DNA from: Vulcanimicrobiota bacterium
GTDB taxonomy: Bacteria; Vulcanimicrobiota; Xenobia; Xenobiales; JADMJV01
Length of the DNA stretch: 64,000 nucleotides
Assembly (NCBI GenBank): GCA_017307785.1
Contig: JAFKGI010000029.1
Location: forward strand, 1-64,000
Direction: 5' to 3'
Shown piece by piece: positions 16,458-24,181 of this stretch. Under the pieces are notes generated by a model. That model made no database searches and had not been told where the DNA came from. It saw only the letters and a list, made by a program, of their open reading frames with translations. The position numbers and the translations under genes are program-made. Each line of letters starts with the position of its first letter. The first letter of the stretch is position 1.

Positions 16458-17255
16458 GTGGACTCTTTGCAGACGCTCAATCAGGTAGGCTCTCCTGGCC
16501 TTAGTTTGACCAGCACCACCATCAACTTTGGTGGGCCTTCCCTGGGCAACGCCGCCAGCTGCCGCTGCGGCTCCGCGGGCGGAGGGTTTCCCGGAATGCC
16601 GTCGCTGGGCGGTCCCTCGGCTCTGATGCCGGGCGCCGGCGTCTCGCCTCTGGGCGGGATGGACTCGATGTCGCAGATGATGCTGCAGACGCAGACGATG
16701 ATGAATCAGACTCTGCTGCAGTTGATGAGCCTGATGATGCAGTTGATGACCAACCAGGGCGGCAGCAGCGCCTCCGGTTCCGGTGCTTCCTCGGCCGTCA
16801 GCAGTCCCTCTGGCGGATCCTCCAGTGGTGCCGCTTCCTCCTCGGGCGGCTTTGGTGCCGGCGGTGGCGCTCCCGGTATGCCGGCGGGAACGGCCACTGG
16901 CAAGAAGCTCGCCGACATCGCCCGCGCCGAAGCCACCAACGGTGACTCCAACGGCGGTCTTTGCTATCGCGACGTGTCCCGTTCTTTGGCCAAAATCGGC
17001 ATCACCGCCACCGGTGCCAGCGCCTACATGGCGGCCGACCAGCTGGCCAAGAATCCCAAGGTCAAGGAAGTCAAGGTGGCCCAGTCGGATCTGCCCAAGC
17101 TGCCGGCCGGAGCCATCGTCGTCTGGAACAAGGGAGCCGGGCACGAGCACGGGCACATCTCCATCTCCACCGGCGACGGCAAAGAAGCCAGCGATCTGAT
17201 GCGCAACCAGATTACCAACTACGGAACCAGCTTCCGCGTCTTCATGCCCCAGTAA
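16458..17255 (+). CDS. Ser/Gly-rich protein with C-terminal NlpC/P60- or CHAP-like domain
   Basis: 265 residues, GTG start after a strong GGAGGT. Residues 1-150 are Ser/Gly/Met-rich with a Met/Gln helix (MSQMMLQTQTMMNQTLLQL) and look disordered. Residues 155-265 look like a papain-type cell-wall peptidase or amidase domain: candidate Cys in GGLCYRDVSR, LPAGAIVVWN, then HGHISISTGDGKEASD with a candidate His. These motifs resemble NlpC/P60-CHAP proteins that cut peptidoglycan. No signal peptide is visible, so it would be cytoplasmic or exported by a route not needing one. Family is suggested, not proven. Confidence 0.55.
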   Translation: MDSLQTLNQVGSPGLSLTSTTINFGGPSLGNAASCRCGSAGGGFPGMPSLGGPSALMPGAGVSPLGGMDSMSQMMLQTQTMMNQTLLQLMSLMMQLMTNQGGSSASGSGASSAVSSPSGGSSSGAASSSGGFGAGGGAPGMPAGTATGKKLADIARAEATNGDSNGGLCYRDVSRSLAKIGITATGASAYMAADQLAKNPKVKEVKVAQSDLPKLPAGAIVVWNKGAGHEHGHISISTGDGKEASDLMRNQITNYGTSFRVFMPQ

Positions 17256-17281
17256 ATCTGGAATTGTAGATAATCTTCGCG

Positions 17282-17311
17282 GATAGCCGGGCCAAATTGG
17301 ACCCGGCTATC
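17282..17311 (+). terminator. strong stem-loop between 16458 gene and tyrA
   Basis: GATAGCCGGG (17282-17291) pairs perfectly with CCCGGCTATC (17302-17311) across a 10-base loop. It lies 26 bases after the stop of the Ser/Gly-rich gene. Only a short T run follows, so it is a probable but imperfect intrinsic terminator. Confidence 0.65.
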
Positions 17312-17361
17312 TGCGTTTCAAGACAGGTTCCCCCCGGGTGGGCGGCAAAAGTTGGCCCCCT

Positions 17362-18450
17362 ATGAGTGACCCCCAACACGATCTTGATCAGCTTCGCCAA
17401 CAAGTGGCCCGCCTCGACCGGGAGATTCTGGAGAAGATCTCCGAGCGCTTGCGCACCAGTCGCCTGATCGGCGAGGCCAAGCGCAAAGCCCAGTTGCCGA
17501 TTCGAGACTTCCGGGTGGAGGCCAGCGTGATGCAACGGGCTCGCCAGTCGGCACGCGAGCTGGGCTTTGACCCGGCCCTGGCCGAGTCGGTGCTGGAGTC
17601 CCTGATCGAGGCGGCTGTGCAAACTCAGGTGGCCCATCAGCCGGTGCACCACAAGGGCGAGCATCATCGAATTCTGATCGCCGGCGGTTCGGGACGCATG
17701 GGCGCCTGGTTGCGGCAGTTTTTGCAGGGCCAGGGGCATACGGTGGCCAGCTGTGACCCGAGCGGGGGGGAGTTCTCCTCGCTGCAGGCAGCCTCCGCGG
17801 AGAAGTGGGACGTGGTGGTGCTGTCCACCCCCCTGGCCAGCCTGCCCGAGACCCTTGGACAGGCTCTCAAGCTGGAGGGTCAGCCGCTGATCTTCGACAT
17901 TGGCTCGCTCAAGAGCCACCTGGTGGCCGATTTGCAGAAAGCGGCGGCCGAAGGTCATCGGGTTACCAGCGTGCATCCCATGTTTGCGCCCGGCACCGTG
18001 GTCTTGACCGGTCGCAGCGTGCTTGTCTGCGATGCCGGCAATGCCCGGGCCACCGAGCAAGCCTGCGACCTGTTTCGCGAGACGGCCGTCAGCCTCTGTC
18101 CGGTGCCCTTGGAGCAGCATGACCAGGTCATGGGCGGCCTGCTGGGACTGAGTCATACCATCAACCTGCTTTTCGGCCAGGCGCTTTGCCAGCTGGGACT
18201 CAGCTTTGAAAAGCTGGGGCCCATCGCCAGCACGACTTTTGCCAAACAGGCCAAGACGGCCGCCGAGGTGGCCGCCGAGAATCCCGAGCTGTACCACCAG
18301 ATTCAGAACCTGAACCAGTGCACGCCTCAAGTTTACCAGGCTCTGCAGGCCTCCCTGGAGCGCCTGCGGGAGGCCGCGCTGGCGCCGGAAGCCGAGCCGT
18401 TCCTGGAACTGATGGGAGAATGTCGGGGCTACTTCTTTCCTTCTTCATGA
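17362..18450 (+). CDS. tyrA: chorismate mutase / prephenate dehydrogenase (T-protein)
   Basis: 362 residues from ATG 17362; an in-frame GTG at 17338 would add eight. Residues 1-90 are an AroQ-type chorismate mutase (LRQQVARLDREILEKISERL, then AKRKAQLPIRD). Residues 100-362 are prephenate dehydrogenase: nucleotide-binding ILIAGGSGRMGAWL, VVVLSTPLA, DIGSLKSHL, and SVHPMFAP with the catalytic-site His. The two steps take chorismate through prephenate to 4-hydroxyphenylpyruvate, the tyrosine precursor. The order and length match the enterobacterial TyrA fusion. It stands alone between terminator-like sequence and a divergent function, with no other aromatic gene nearby. Confidence 0.92.
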   Translation: MSDPQHDLDQLRQQVARLDREILEKISERLRTSRLIGEAKRKAQLPIRDFRVEASVMQRARQSARELGFDPALAESVLESLIEAAVQTQVAHQPVHHKGEHHRILIAGGSGRMGAWLRQFLQGQGHTVASCDPSGGEFSSLQAASAEKWDVVVLSTPLASLPETLGQALKLEGQPLIFDIGSLKSHLVADLQKAAAEGHRVTSVHPMFAPGTVVLTGRSVLVCDAGNARATEQACDLFRETAVSLCPVPLEQHDQVMGGLLGLSHTINLLFGQALCQLGLSFEKLGPIASTTFAKQAKTAAEVAAENPELYHQIQNLNQCTPQVYQALQASLERLREAALAPEAEPFLELMGECRGYFFPSS

Positions 18451-18469
18451 ATCTTTCAAGGGCTTGTCT

Positions 18470-18475
18470 TAGACT
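18470..18475 (+). promoter_or_regulatory. -10-like element close to a start codon
   Basis: TAGACT matches the TANNNT -10 pattern and ends 6 bases before the ATG at 18482, with no Shine-Dalgarno between. This spacing fits a leaderless transcript. No convincing -35 was found. Confidence 0.35.
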
Positions 18476-18481
18476 GGCCCT

Positions 18482-19576
18482 ATGAAGATCATGCAGGCTC
18501 CCTCGTTTACCGCCGCTCAGCTGGACTCCAAGTGGCAGGCCATGGCCGAAAACGGGATGCAGCGAGCCGCCCATCTGGTGAAGAAGGACGACGACGGCAA
18601 ACTCCACGTGGACAACGTGCGCTGGGGCTTTGACGAGAATTCCGCCGACCCCAAGGAGTGGACTCCCCGATTCCGGGATACCGTGATCGACCCGTCCAAG
18701 GTCAAGGAAGTCTACATCGGCGAGGAGCCCTTTGCTCCCAAGTACATCGGGGGACACGGCTACGCCGTCATTGAGCTGAGCGAGCCCATCGTCAACGCTG
18801 ACGGAGAGAAAGACAACCGTCTGGTCATTTCCATGGAGGCCTGGACTCCCAAGGGCGAGAGCTACACGGCCGGCAAGGGCATGAAGCCTAACTTTGGAGT
18901 GGTTTTTCAGCTCGGATCGTTCGGCGATCGGGTGCATCGGATCACCCGCAAGGAAGGTCGCAGCATCAATCTTTACAAGCTGGACCTGACCCCGGAACAG
19001 AAGCAAGAGTTCACCGAGAACGCTCTGGATGCCGCTCTCAAGGACCGCAAAGGCGAGTTTTATCACACCCTCAAGAACTCGTGCTGGGGCGCTCAAGTCG
19101 AGTTGCTCAACACCGTTCTCCCCGACAAGCAGCACATTGCTCGTTGGACCAAGCTGTTCAAGAAGGTCAAGATGTCGGCCGTGCTTCCCTCGGTTTCCGG
19201 TCTGGTTCTGCAGCGCAAGGGCGTGTGGAACGAGAAGAATGCGATCGAAATCGTGCCGGACGCCCGCATGTGGCCGGCTCCTACGAAAACCTGGATCTCC
19301 ACCCAGTCCCAGAAGCCCTGGTGGGGAACGGCCGGACGTTTGACCGGCGCCGGTGTGACCGGTGGTGTCACCGGCGCGTTGCTCGGCTGGCCAGGAGCCG
19401 TTTTAGGCGGTCTGGCCGGCTTCTATGCCGGCGGTGTGGTGGCCGACCATCTGCAGATTTTGGAGGGCGGTGTGAAAACCAGCCCGGATCCGTATTTGCC
19501 GGGATTCGTGAAGGCTAAGCTTGGCGTAGCGGATACACAGCTGCCCGCAGGTCCGGGTGCAAAGCCGGGTTCGTAG
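18482..19576 (+). CDS. uncharacterised protein with DUF4105-like Cys motif and C-terminal glycine-zipper
   Basis: 364 residues. The middle contains VHRITRKEGRSINLYKLDLT and then FYHTLKNSCWGAQVELLN with Cys201, a pattern like the NC motif of DUF4105-type papain-like peptidases. Residues about 284-325 are a Gly/Ala-rich hydrophobic segment (GVTGGVTGALLGWPGAVLGGL), a possible glycine-zipper membrane insertion. There is no signal peptide. I do not recognise the whole protein; the peptidase link is a guess from one motif. The end overlaps the convergent inositol monophosphatase gene by 62 bases. Confidence 0.6.
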   Translation: MKIMQAPSFTAAQLDSKWQAMAENGMQRAAHLVKKDDDGKLHVDNVRWGFDENSADPKEWTPRFRDTVIDPSKVKEVYIGEEPFAPKYIGGHGYAVIELSEPIVNADGEKDNRLVISMEAWTPKGESYTAGKGMKPNFGVVFQLGSFGDRVHRITRKEGRSINLYKLDLTPEQKQEFTENALDAALKDRKGEFYHTLKNSCWGAQVELLNTVLPDKQHIARWTKLFKKVKMSAVLPSVSGLVLQRKGVWNEKNAIEIVPDARMWPAPTKTWISTQSQKPWWGTAGRLTGAGVTGGVTGALLGWPGAVLGGLAGFYAGGVVADHLQILEGGVKTSPDPYLPGFVKAKLGVADTQLPAGPGAKPGS

Positions 19577-20279
19577 CCAGATAGTTTCTCGAAGTCAGCC
19601 CGGCCTCCAGGCCGCCCAGGTCGCTGACCACCCCCCCAGCCTCGCGCACCAGCAGCATGCCGGCGGCCACATCCCAGGGTTGGAGGTCCACCTCCCAAAA
19701 GGCGTCCAAACGGCCGCAGGCCACATAGGCCAGATCCAGGGCCGCGCAGCCGCTGACTCTCACGCCGTGACACCGCTGCTGGAGTTGGCGGCAAATTTCC
19801 CACTGCTCTATCGGTTCAGGGGCAAATCCCGTAGCCACCAGGGCCTGCTCCAGCCCGGCGCAGCTGCTGACCTGTAAGCGCGCGGAGCCGCACCAGCTGC
19901 CCTCGCCCTTTTGGGCCCAGTAGGTCTCCTTCAGGTAGGGGTCGTGCACCATCCCCAGATGGGCTTCGTTGTCGCGGTATAAAGCGATCGAAATGGCGGA
20001 GCGGGGCCAGCCGTGCACGAAATTGGTGGTGCCGTCCAGCGGGTCCAGCCACCAGGTCCACTCGGCCCGATTTCCGCCTTCTTCTTCGCCCATTAAAGCG
20101 CTGCCGGGCACCAGTTCGGTCAGGTAAGCACGCAGGCTACGTTCCAGCTCCAGGTCCAGGTCGGTGACCAGCCCCGCTCCTGGCTTCTCGCGCACGCCAA
20201 AGGCGCGAGTCTCGACCAGCCTCTGGCCCATTTGCGAAACGAAGCCAAAGAGATCGGTTACGTGGAGTGGCGTAGACAA
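19515..20279 (-). CDS. inositol monophosphatase family protein
   Basis: 254 residues. It has the metal-dependent phosphatase signature: ALMGEEEG (metal-binding Glu), WWLDPLDGTTNFVHGWP (core Asp residues) and FWEVDLQPWDVAAG near the C-terminus. Members hydrolyse myo-inositol phosphates, or fructose-1,6-bisphosphate or 3'-phosphoadenosine phosphate in relatives. With an Ino1 synthase 3 kb away, inositol-phosphate is the natural guess here. The start overlaps the end of the tandem-GNAT gene by 22 bases, so the two are co-translated. Confidence 0.9.
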   Translation of the reverse strand: MSTPLHVTDLFGFVSQMGQRLVETRAFGVREKPGAGLVTDLDLELERSLRAYLTELVPGSALMGEEEGGNRAEWTWWLDPLDGTTNFVHGWPRSAISIALYRDNEAHLGMVHDPYLKETYWAQKGEGSWCGSARLQVSSCAGLEQALVATGFAPEPIEQWEICRQLQQRCHGVRVSGCAALDLAYVACGRLDAFWEVDLQPWDVAAGMLLVREAGGVVSDLGGLEAGLTSRNYLATNPALHPDLRAAVYPLRQA

Positions 20280-21100
20280 CGGTCCCGGGCCTCCTCACTG
20301 AAGCCCAGCTTCCGATAGAGGGCCACCGTCTCGCTCTCGTCACAATATCCCCAGGTCCGGCGGGATTGCGACATGGCCCACTGCAGCATGCGTCGGCCCA
20401 GGCCCTGGCCACGGCAAGCCGGGTCGAGAGCCAGCAGAAAGATCTCGTCTTCTTTGAGCCACACATAGCCGCGCATCTGGAGCCCCTCCCAGAGCAACCA
20501 GAAGCGCTCAGGCGGCGTCTCCGGGCAGGTTAACTGGTGTTCCAGCCGACGCAGCGACCAGGCCCGGGAAGGGTCCTTCTGGAGGCCTACGTGCAGCTGG
20601 TGCCAGTCGTGAGTGTGGCTCCTTTGAAACGGCTCCAATCTCCATCCGGAGGGCCAGTCCGGGGGAGCGGGCGGCTCCTGCTCATAGCGCATTTTGAAGA
20701 GCAGCCGGTGGCTTTGGAACCGATGGCGTTCCAGCCAGAGCACGGTTGCTTCTCGGTCGCCATAGGCCCAGGTGATCAGCTCCTCTCGCTCCCGCAGCAC
20801 GCGCTGCAGCAACCAGCTACCCCAGCCCTGGCCGCGCCACTCCGGGTGGATGAGCAGCTCCATTTGCCGCTCTCCCAGCTGCACATAGGCTCGGCCCTCC
20901 GCTTCCAGCCAGGAACGCGCGGAGCCCGCCAGAACCTCCTGCAACAGGCCGTCGTCGAGGTTGCGGTGCCCGTCGTGGGCTCGACACTCTTCGGAGAGAG
21001 CGGCAATCCGCTGAGAACAAGGCTCTTCCTGCCAGGAAAATGCGTTCTCGAAAGGAACCCGCCCAGGCGTGTGGCGCTGGTATGAGGATTTGGGGGACAT
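20258..21100 (-). CDS. tandem GNAT acetyltransferase, MshD-like layout
   Basis: 280 residues from the ATG at 21100, which has GAGGGAG 6 bases upstream on its strand. There are two GNAT domains: the first with LIHPEWRGQGWGSWLLQRVL near residue 90, the second with LALDPACRGQGLGRRMLQWA near residue 225 followed by ESETVALYRKLGFS. Both have the acetyl-CoA-binding R-x-x-G-x-G pattern. Two fused GNAT domains of about 300 residues is the arrangement of mycothiol synthase MshD, which acetylates the cysteinyl amine of the precursor. Other tandem GNATs exist, so the assignment rests on context with Ino1, IMPase and the MshA-like gene. Confidence 0.75.
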   Translation of the reverse strand: MSPKSSYQRHTPGRVPFENAFSWQEEPCSQRIAALSEECRAHDGHRNLDDGLLQEVLAGSARSWLEAEGRAYVQLGERQMELLIHPEWRGQGWGSWLLQRVLREREELITWAYGDREATVLWLERHRFQSHRLLFKMRYEQEPPAPPDWPSGWRLEPFQRSHTHDWHQLHVGLQKDPSRAWSLRRLEHQLTCPETPPERFWLLWEGLQMRGYVWLKEDEIFLLALDPACRGQGLGRRMLQWAMSQSRRTWGYCDESETVALYRKLGFSEEARDRCLRHST

Positions 21101-21116
21101 AGACGACTCCCTCTGG

Positions 21117-21974
21117 ATGAAGAGGGTGATGGACCACCCACGGCCCAGCCCTTTCCTTACCTGCACTTTTTTGCAGCCCTGGAGCAAGTCCTTTGCTCAC
21201 AAGCTTCGCCTGGGTTGCTGGCAAGATCGCGACTTCATTTTGCTGCATCGAGCCACCGACGCCTGGGAACTCCTGGGGGGTCAGGACGTGGCCGACCGCC
21301 TGGACGGTCTCGGGGACAGCCCCGAATTTTGGGATTCCCTGCGAGAAGAGTGCAAGGGCTGGGATGCGCCGTTGCGCTTTCCCAATCTGGCGCCCGACGC
21401 CTGGGCGTTGCAGTCGCAGCGGCCCGGCGATCGTTTGGAAATTACCGATCAGTCTCCGTTCGTGAAACTCGCAGGCGATTTTGAGCATTATCTCAACAGC
21501 TTGAACAAGAAAGACCGACACGAACTGCGGCGCAAGATGCGTCGTGCCGAGAGAATGGCTCAGCAGGGCCTGCACGTGACCCACGATGGCGACCTGGACA
21601 CATTTTTGCGGTTGCACCGCTTGAGTTCGGCCGACAAGGCCGACTTTATGGGGCATTCGGAAGACTTCTTTCGGGATCTGACCGAATCGCTGCGAGCCGC
21701 CGGCATGTTACGGCTGAGCGTGCTTTGGGACGGCCAGACGCCGTTGGCGAGTATGTATCAAATCTGTTTTCAGAATACGATTCATCTTTATAACTCCGGA
21801 TATGATCCGGAGTTTTCCGGCCTCGCCCCCGGATTGGTTTTGTTGGGATTTTGTATTAAGAAGGCCTGCCTGGATGGTTGTTCCGAATACGATTTTTTGC
21901 GGGGAACTGAACGCTATAAATATGACCTGGGCGGACTGGATCGACCCGTCTACCGCCTGACGTGGGCCTCTTGA
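21117..21974 (+). CDS. CelD/FemAB-like acyltransferase (GNAT-fold)
   Basis: 285 residues from the ATG at 21117; ATG 21129 is an alternative. The core matches the Acetyltransf_6/BioF2-like family: YLNSLNKKDRHELRRKMRRA, then LRLSVLWDGQTPLASMYQI, LYNSGYDPEFSGLAPG and YDFLRGTERYKYDLGG. This family transfers acyl or aminoacyl groups and is found in exopolysaccharide and cell-wall loci. It starts 16 bases from the divergent tandem-GNAT gene and overlaps the glycosyltransferase start, so it is the first gene of a two-gene operon. Confidence 0.8.
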   Translation: MKRVMDHPRPSPFLTCTFLQPWSKSFAHKLRLGCWQDRDFILLHRATDAWELLGGQDVADRLDGLGDSPEFWDSLREECKGWDAPLRFPNLAPDAWALQSQRPGDRLEITDQSPFVKLAGDFEHYLNSLNKKDRHELRRKMRRAERMAQQGLHVTHDGDLDTFLRLHRLSSADKADFMGHSEDFFRDLTESLRAAGMLRLSVLWDGQTPLASMYQICFQNTIHLYNSGYDPEFSGLAPGLVLLGFCIKKACLDGCSEYDFLRGTERYKYDLGGLDRPVYRLTWAS

Positions 21975-23035
21975 AGCATTTACTGATCAGTTATCATACC
22001 TGTCCCACCGACCAGCCCGGCCAGGACCTTTCGGGCGGGATGAATGTGCTTTTGCTCGGGTTTTTGCGTCATACCCAATTTCCCACGGACGTGGTGACGC
22101 GCAGTTTCGGGGAGTATGAGGTCGAGGAGCTAACCCCTCAGGTGCGCGTGCATCGCCTGCCCTGCGGAGCGACCAGGCCCTGGACGCGCGAGGAAGCCTG
22201 GCGCTGTCTGCCGGCTTTTTCCGAAGAATTAAAGCGTTGGATGCGGGGTCGAGTTTTTGATGCGGCCAGCGCCCATTACTGGATGTCGGCCACTCAACTG
22301 GAAGGTCTCGGGGTTCCGTCGGGGGTGATGTTCCACACTCTGCAGGCGCAGAAGGGGGCACCTCGCACCGAGCTGGAGCAGATTCGGGAAGGCTGGGAGG
22401 CCAGCCTGATCGGAAAGTATCCCAGCGCCTATTTGCACTGGCATGATCTGAGCAACGCTCGTCGCCATCACCCCACCTTGCGCGGCACCGTCGTCCGTCC
22501 CGGGGTGTCCGTGCTACCCGTGGCGGAGCCCGTGGCCGGTCCGCCCTTCGTCTATGGCTGGGCCGCTCGCAATGATCCGATTAAGAATCTGGACCAGGCC
22601 CTGAGCTGGTTGGCCAACCTTTCCGAACCCAGTCAGCTGCTGGTGGCTGGAATGGAAGGTGGGCCGGCCCGCGACAATGTCCAGTACCTGGGTTCGCTGG
22701 GCCACGCCCAGATGGGTGAGTTTTATGGGCGCATCCATCAACTTCTGAATCTGAGCGACTACGAGACTTACGGCCTCAGTCTGCTGGAGGCGTTGGCCTG
22801 CGGGGCAGCGGTCGGGGTGCGCGACGATTCGGACTGGGCCCGACGCCTGCGTCGGCTGGGACTGCCCCATCAGCCCGGCAGTCGTTTTTCCAGCGAGCAG
22901 AAGCAGCGCGCTCGCCACCTGGCCGAAGCGCACGCCTGGCCGAGAGCGGTGCAAAGCTGGCAGCGCTGGCTGGAGCGACTGAAGGTGACTCCGGCTCGAG
23001 AGATGGATCGTCTGACCGCCGTCGACCCGGTATAA
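21962..23035 (+). CDS. MshA-like GT4 glycosyltransferase
   Basis: 357 residues from GTG 21962; a TTG at 21971 gives a 4-base TTGA overlap with the upstream stop and may be the real start. The N-terminus, LISYHTCPTDQPG then SGGMNVLLLGFL, DVVTR and VRVHRLPCG, closely follows the opening of MshA and sucrose-phosphate-synthase-type enzymes (HTSPLxQPG, GGMNV). The C-terminal half has VYGWAARNDPIKNL and the GT4 EX7E motif (E268 in ETYGLSLLE, E276). MshA joins GlcNAc from UDP-GlcNAc to inositol-1-phosphate. It is about 70-100 residues shorter than typical MshA. A bidirectional terminator follows. Confidence 0.72.
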   Translation: MGLLKHLLISYHTCPTDQPGQDLSGGMNVLLLGFLRHTQFPTDVVTRSFGEYEVEELTPQVRVHRLPCGATRPWTREEAWRCLPAFSEELKRWMRGRVFDAASAHYWMSATQLEGLGVPSGVMFHTLQAQKGAPRTELEQIREGWEASLIGKYPSAYLHWHDLSNARRHHPTLRGTVVRPGVSVLPVAEPVAGPPFVYGWAARNDPIKNLDQALSWLANLSEPSQLLVAGMEGGPARDNVQYLGSLGHAQMGEFYGRIHQLLNLSDYETYGLSLLEALACGAAVGVRDDSDWARRLRRLGLPHQPGSRFSSEQKQRARHLAEAHAWPRAVQSWQRWLERLKVTPAREMDRLTAVDPV

Positions 23036-23038
23036 AAA

Positions 23039-23076
23039 CAAAAAAAGGCCGACCCTTTTCGGGGTCGGCCTTTTTT
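23039..23076. terminator. bidirectional intrinsic terminator
   Basis: GGCCGACCC (23047-23055) pairs with GGGTCGGCC (23062-23070), flanked by a run of A on the left and TTTTTT on the right. The stem can therefore end transcription of both the MshA-like gene and the convergent ino1 gene. Confidence 0.92.
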
Positions 23077-23086
23077 CGGGGATGCT

Positions 23087-24181
23087 CTAGCCTTTGACGG
23101 GCGAGAGCATCGGCTTGGCCAGCACTTCTTCCATGCCGTCCTGCGCGTCCTTGAAGGTCAGCTGAACCGGCGGGCGCTTCATGAAGAAGGCGCTCGGGGC
23201 TTCCAGCGGACCGGACAGGCCGCGGTCGAGGGCGGCGGCGCAGTAGCGGATGGCGTCCATGGCGCAACCGGCGCTGTTGGGCGAGTCCATGACCGAGAGG
23301 CGAAGCTCCAGCTCGATGGGCTGACCGGCGAAGCCTTCGCCTTCGATGCGCAGGAAGCAGCACTTGTTGTCCTGCAACCACGGCACGTAGTCGGAGGGAC
23401 CGATGTGCAGCTTCGAGTTGTGCTCGGCCGGCAGGGCCGAAGCCACGGCTTCGGTCTTGGAGATGCGCTTGGACTTGAGACGGTCCTGGCTGAGCATGTT
23501 CAAGAAGTCGGTGTTGCCGCCCGTGTTCAGCTGGTAGCTGCGCTTGACGGTGATGCCGCGCTCGGCGAACAACTGGGCCAGCGTGCGGTGCACGATGGTG
23601 GCGCCCAACTGGGACTTGATGTCGTCACCGACGATGGGCAGCTTCTTCTCACGGAACTTGTCCGCCCACTCCTTGTCCGAGGCGATGAAGACGGGCATAC
23701 AGTTGACCATGGCCACGCCGGCTTCCAAACAGCAGCTGGCGTAGAACTTGGCGGCCTTCTCGGAGCCGACCGGCAGGTAGCTGATCAGCACGTTGGCCTT
23801 GCTCTCGCGCAGTGCCTTGACCACGTCGACCGACTCCTGGCTCGAGGGGCGGAAGGAGACGTCTTCTTCATACTCGGCCATATGGGCGGCCACGCCGTCG
23901 AGGATGTTGCCCATCAGCACGGTTACGCCCTCGCCGCTCAGGTCGCGGGTGAACCAGGGGGTGCAGTTGGGAGCAGCTTTGAGTGCGGTGCCCAGCGGCT
24001 TGCCCACTTTGCGCTCATCGACGTCGAACGCGGCCACGACTTTGATGTCGCCCACCGTGTAACCACCGATTTCATTCTGAATCAGGCCGCTCTTATCGCC
24101 ATTCTTGTAGTAATCCAGTCCCTGCACGAGTGCACTGGCACAGTTTCCTACACCTACGATGGCCAGGCGAATATCCGACAT
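23087..24181 (-). CDS. ino1: inositol-3-phosphate synthase, short form
   Basis: 364 residues. It converts glucose-6-phosphate to 1L-myo-inositol-1-phosphate (= inositol-3-phosphate) using NAD. Rossmann start MSDIRLAIVGVGNCASALV, then DYYKNG, VVAAFDVDERKVGK, LISYLPVGSEKA, GDDIKSQLGATI, YQLNTGGNTDFLNM and SAGCAMDAIRYC are all family hallmarks. The length matches the short actinobacterial/archaeal type rather than the 500-residue eukaryotic type. The start is fixed by a TAATG overlap with the upstream gene and GGAGGA 7 bases away; the longer upstream frame is an artefact. Confidence 0.95.
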   Translation of the reverse strand: MSDIRLAIVGVGNCASALVQGLDYYKNGDKSGLIQNEIGGYTVGDIKVVAAFDVDERKVGKPLGTALKAAPNCTPWFTRDLSGEGVTVLMGNILDGVAAHMAEYEEDVSFRPSSQESVDVVKALRESKANVLISYLPVGSEKAAKFYASCCLEAGVAMVNCMPVFIASDKEWADKFREKKLPIVGDDIKSQLGATIVHRTLAQLFAERGITVKRSYQLNTGGNTDFLNMLSQDRLKSKRISKTEAVASALPAEHNSKLHIGPSDYVPWLQDNKCCFLRIEGEGFAGQPIELELRLSVMDSPNSAGCAMDAIRYCAAALDRGLSGPLEAPSAFFMKRPPVQLTFKDAQDGMEEVLAKPMLSPVKG

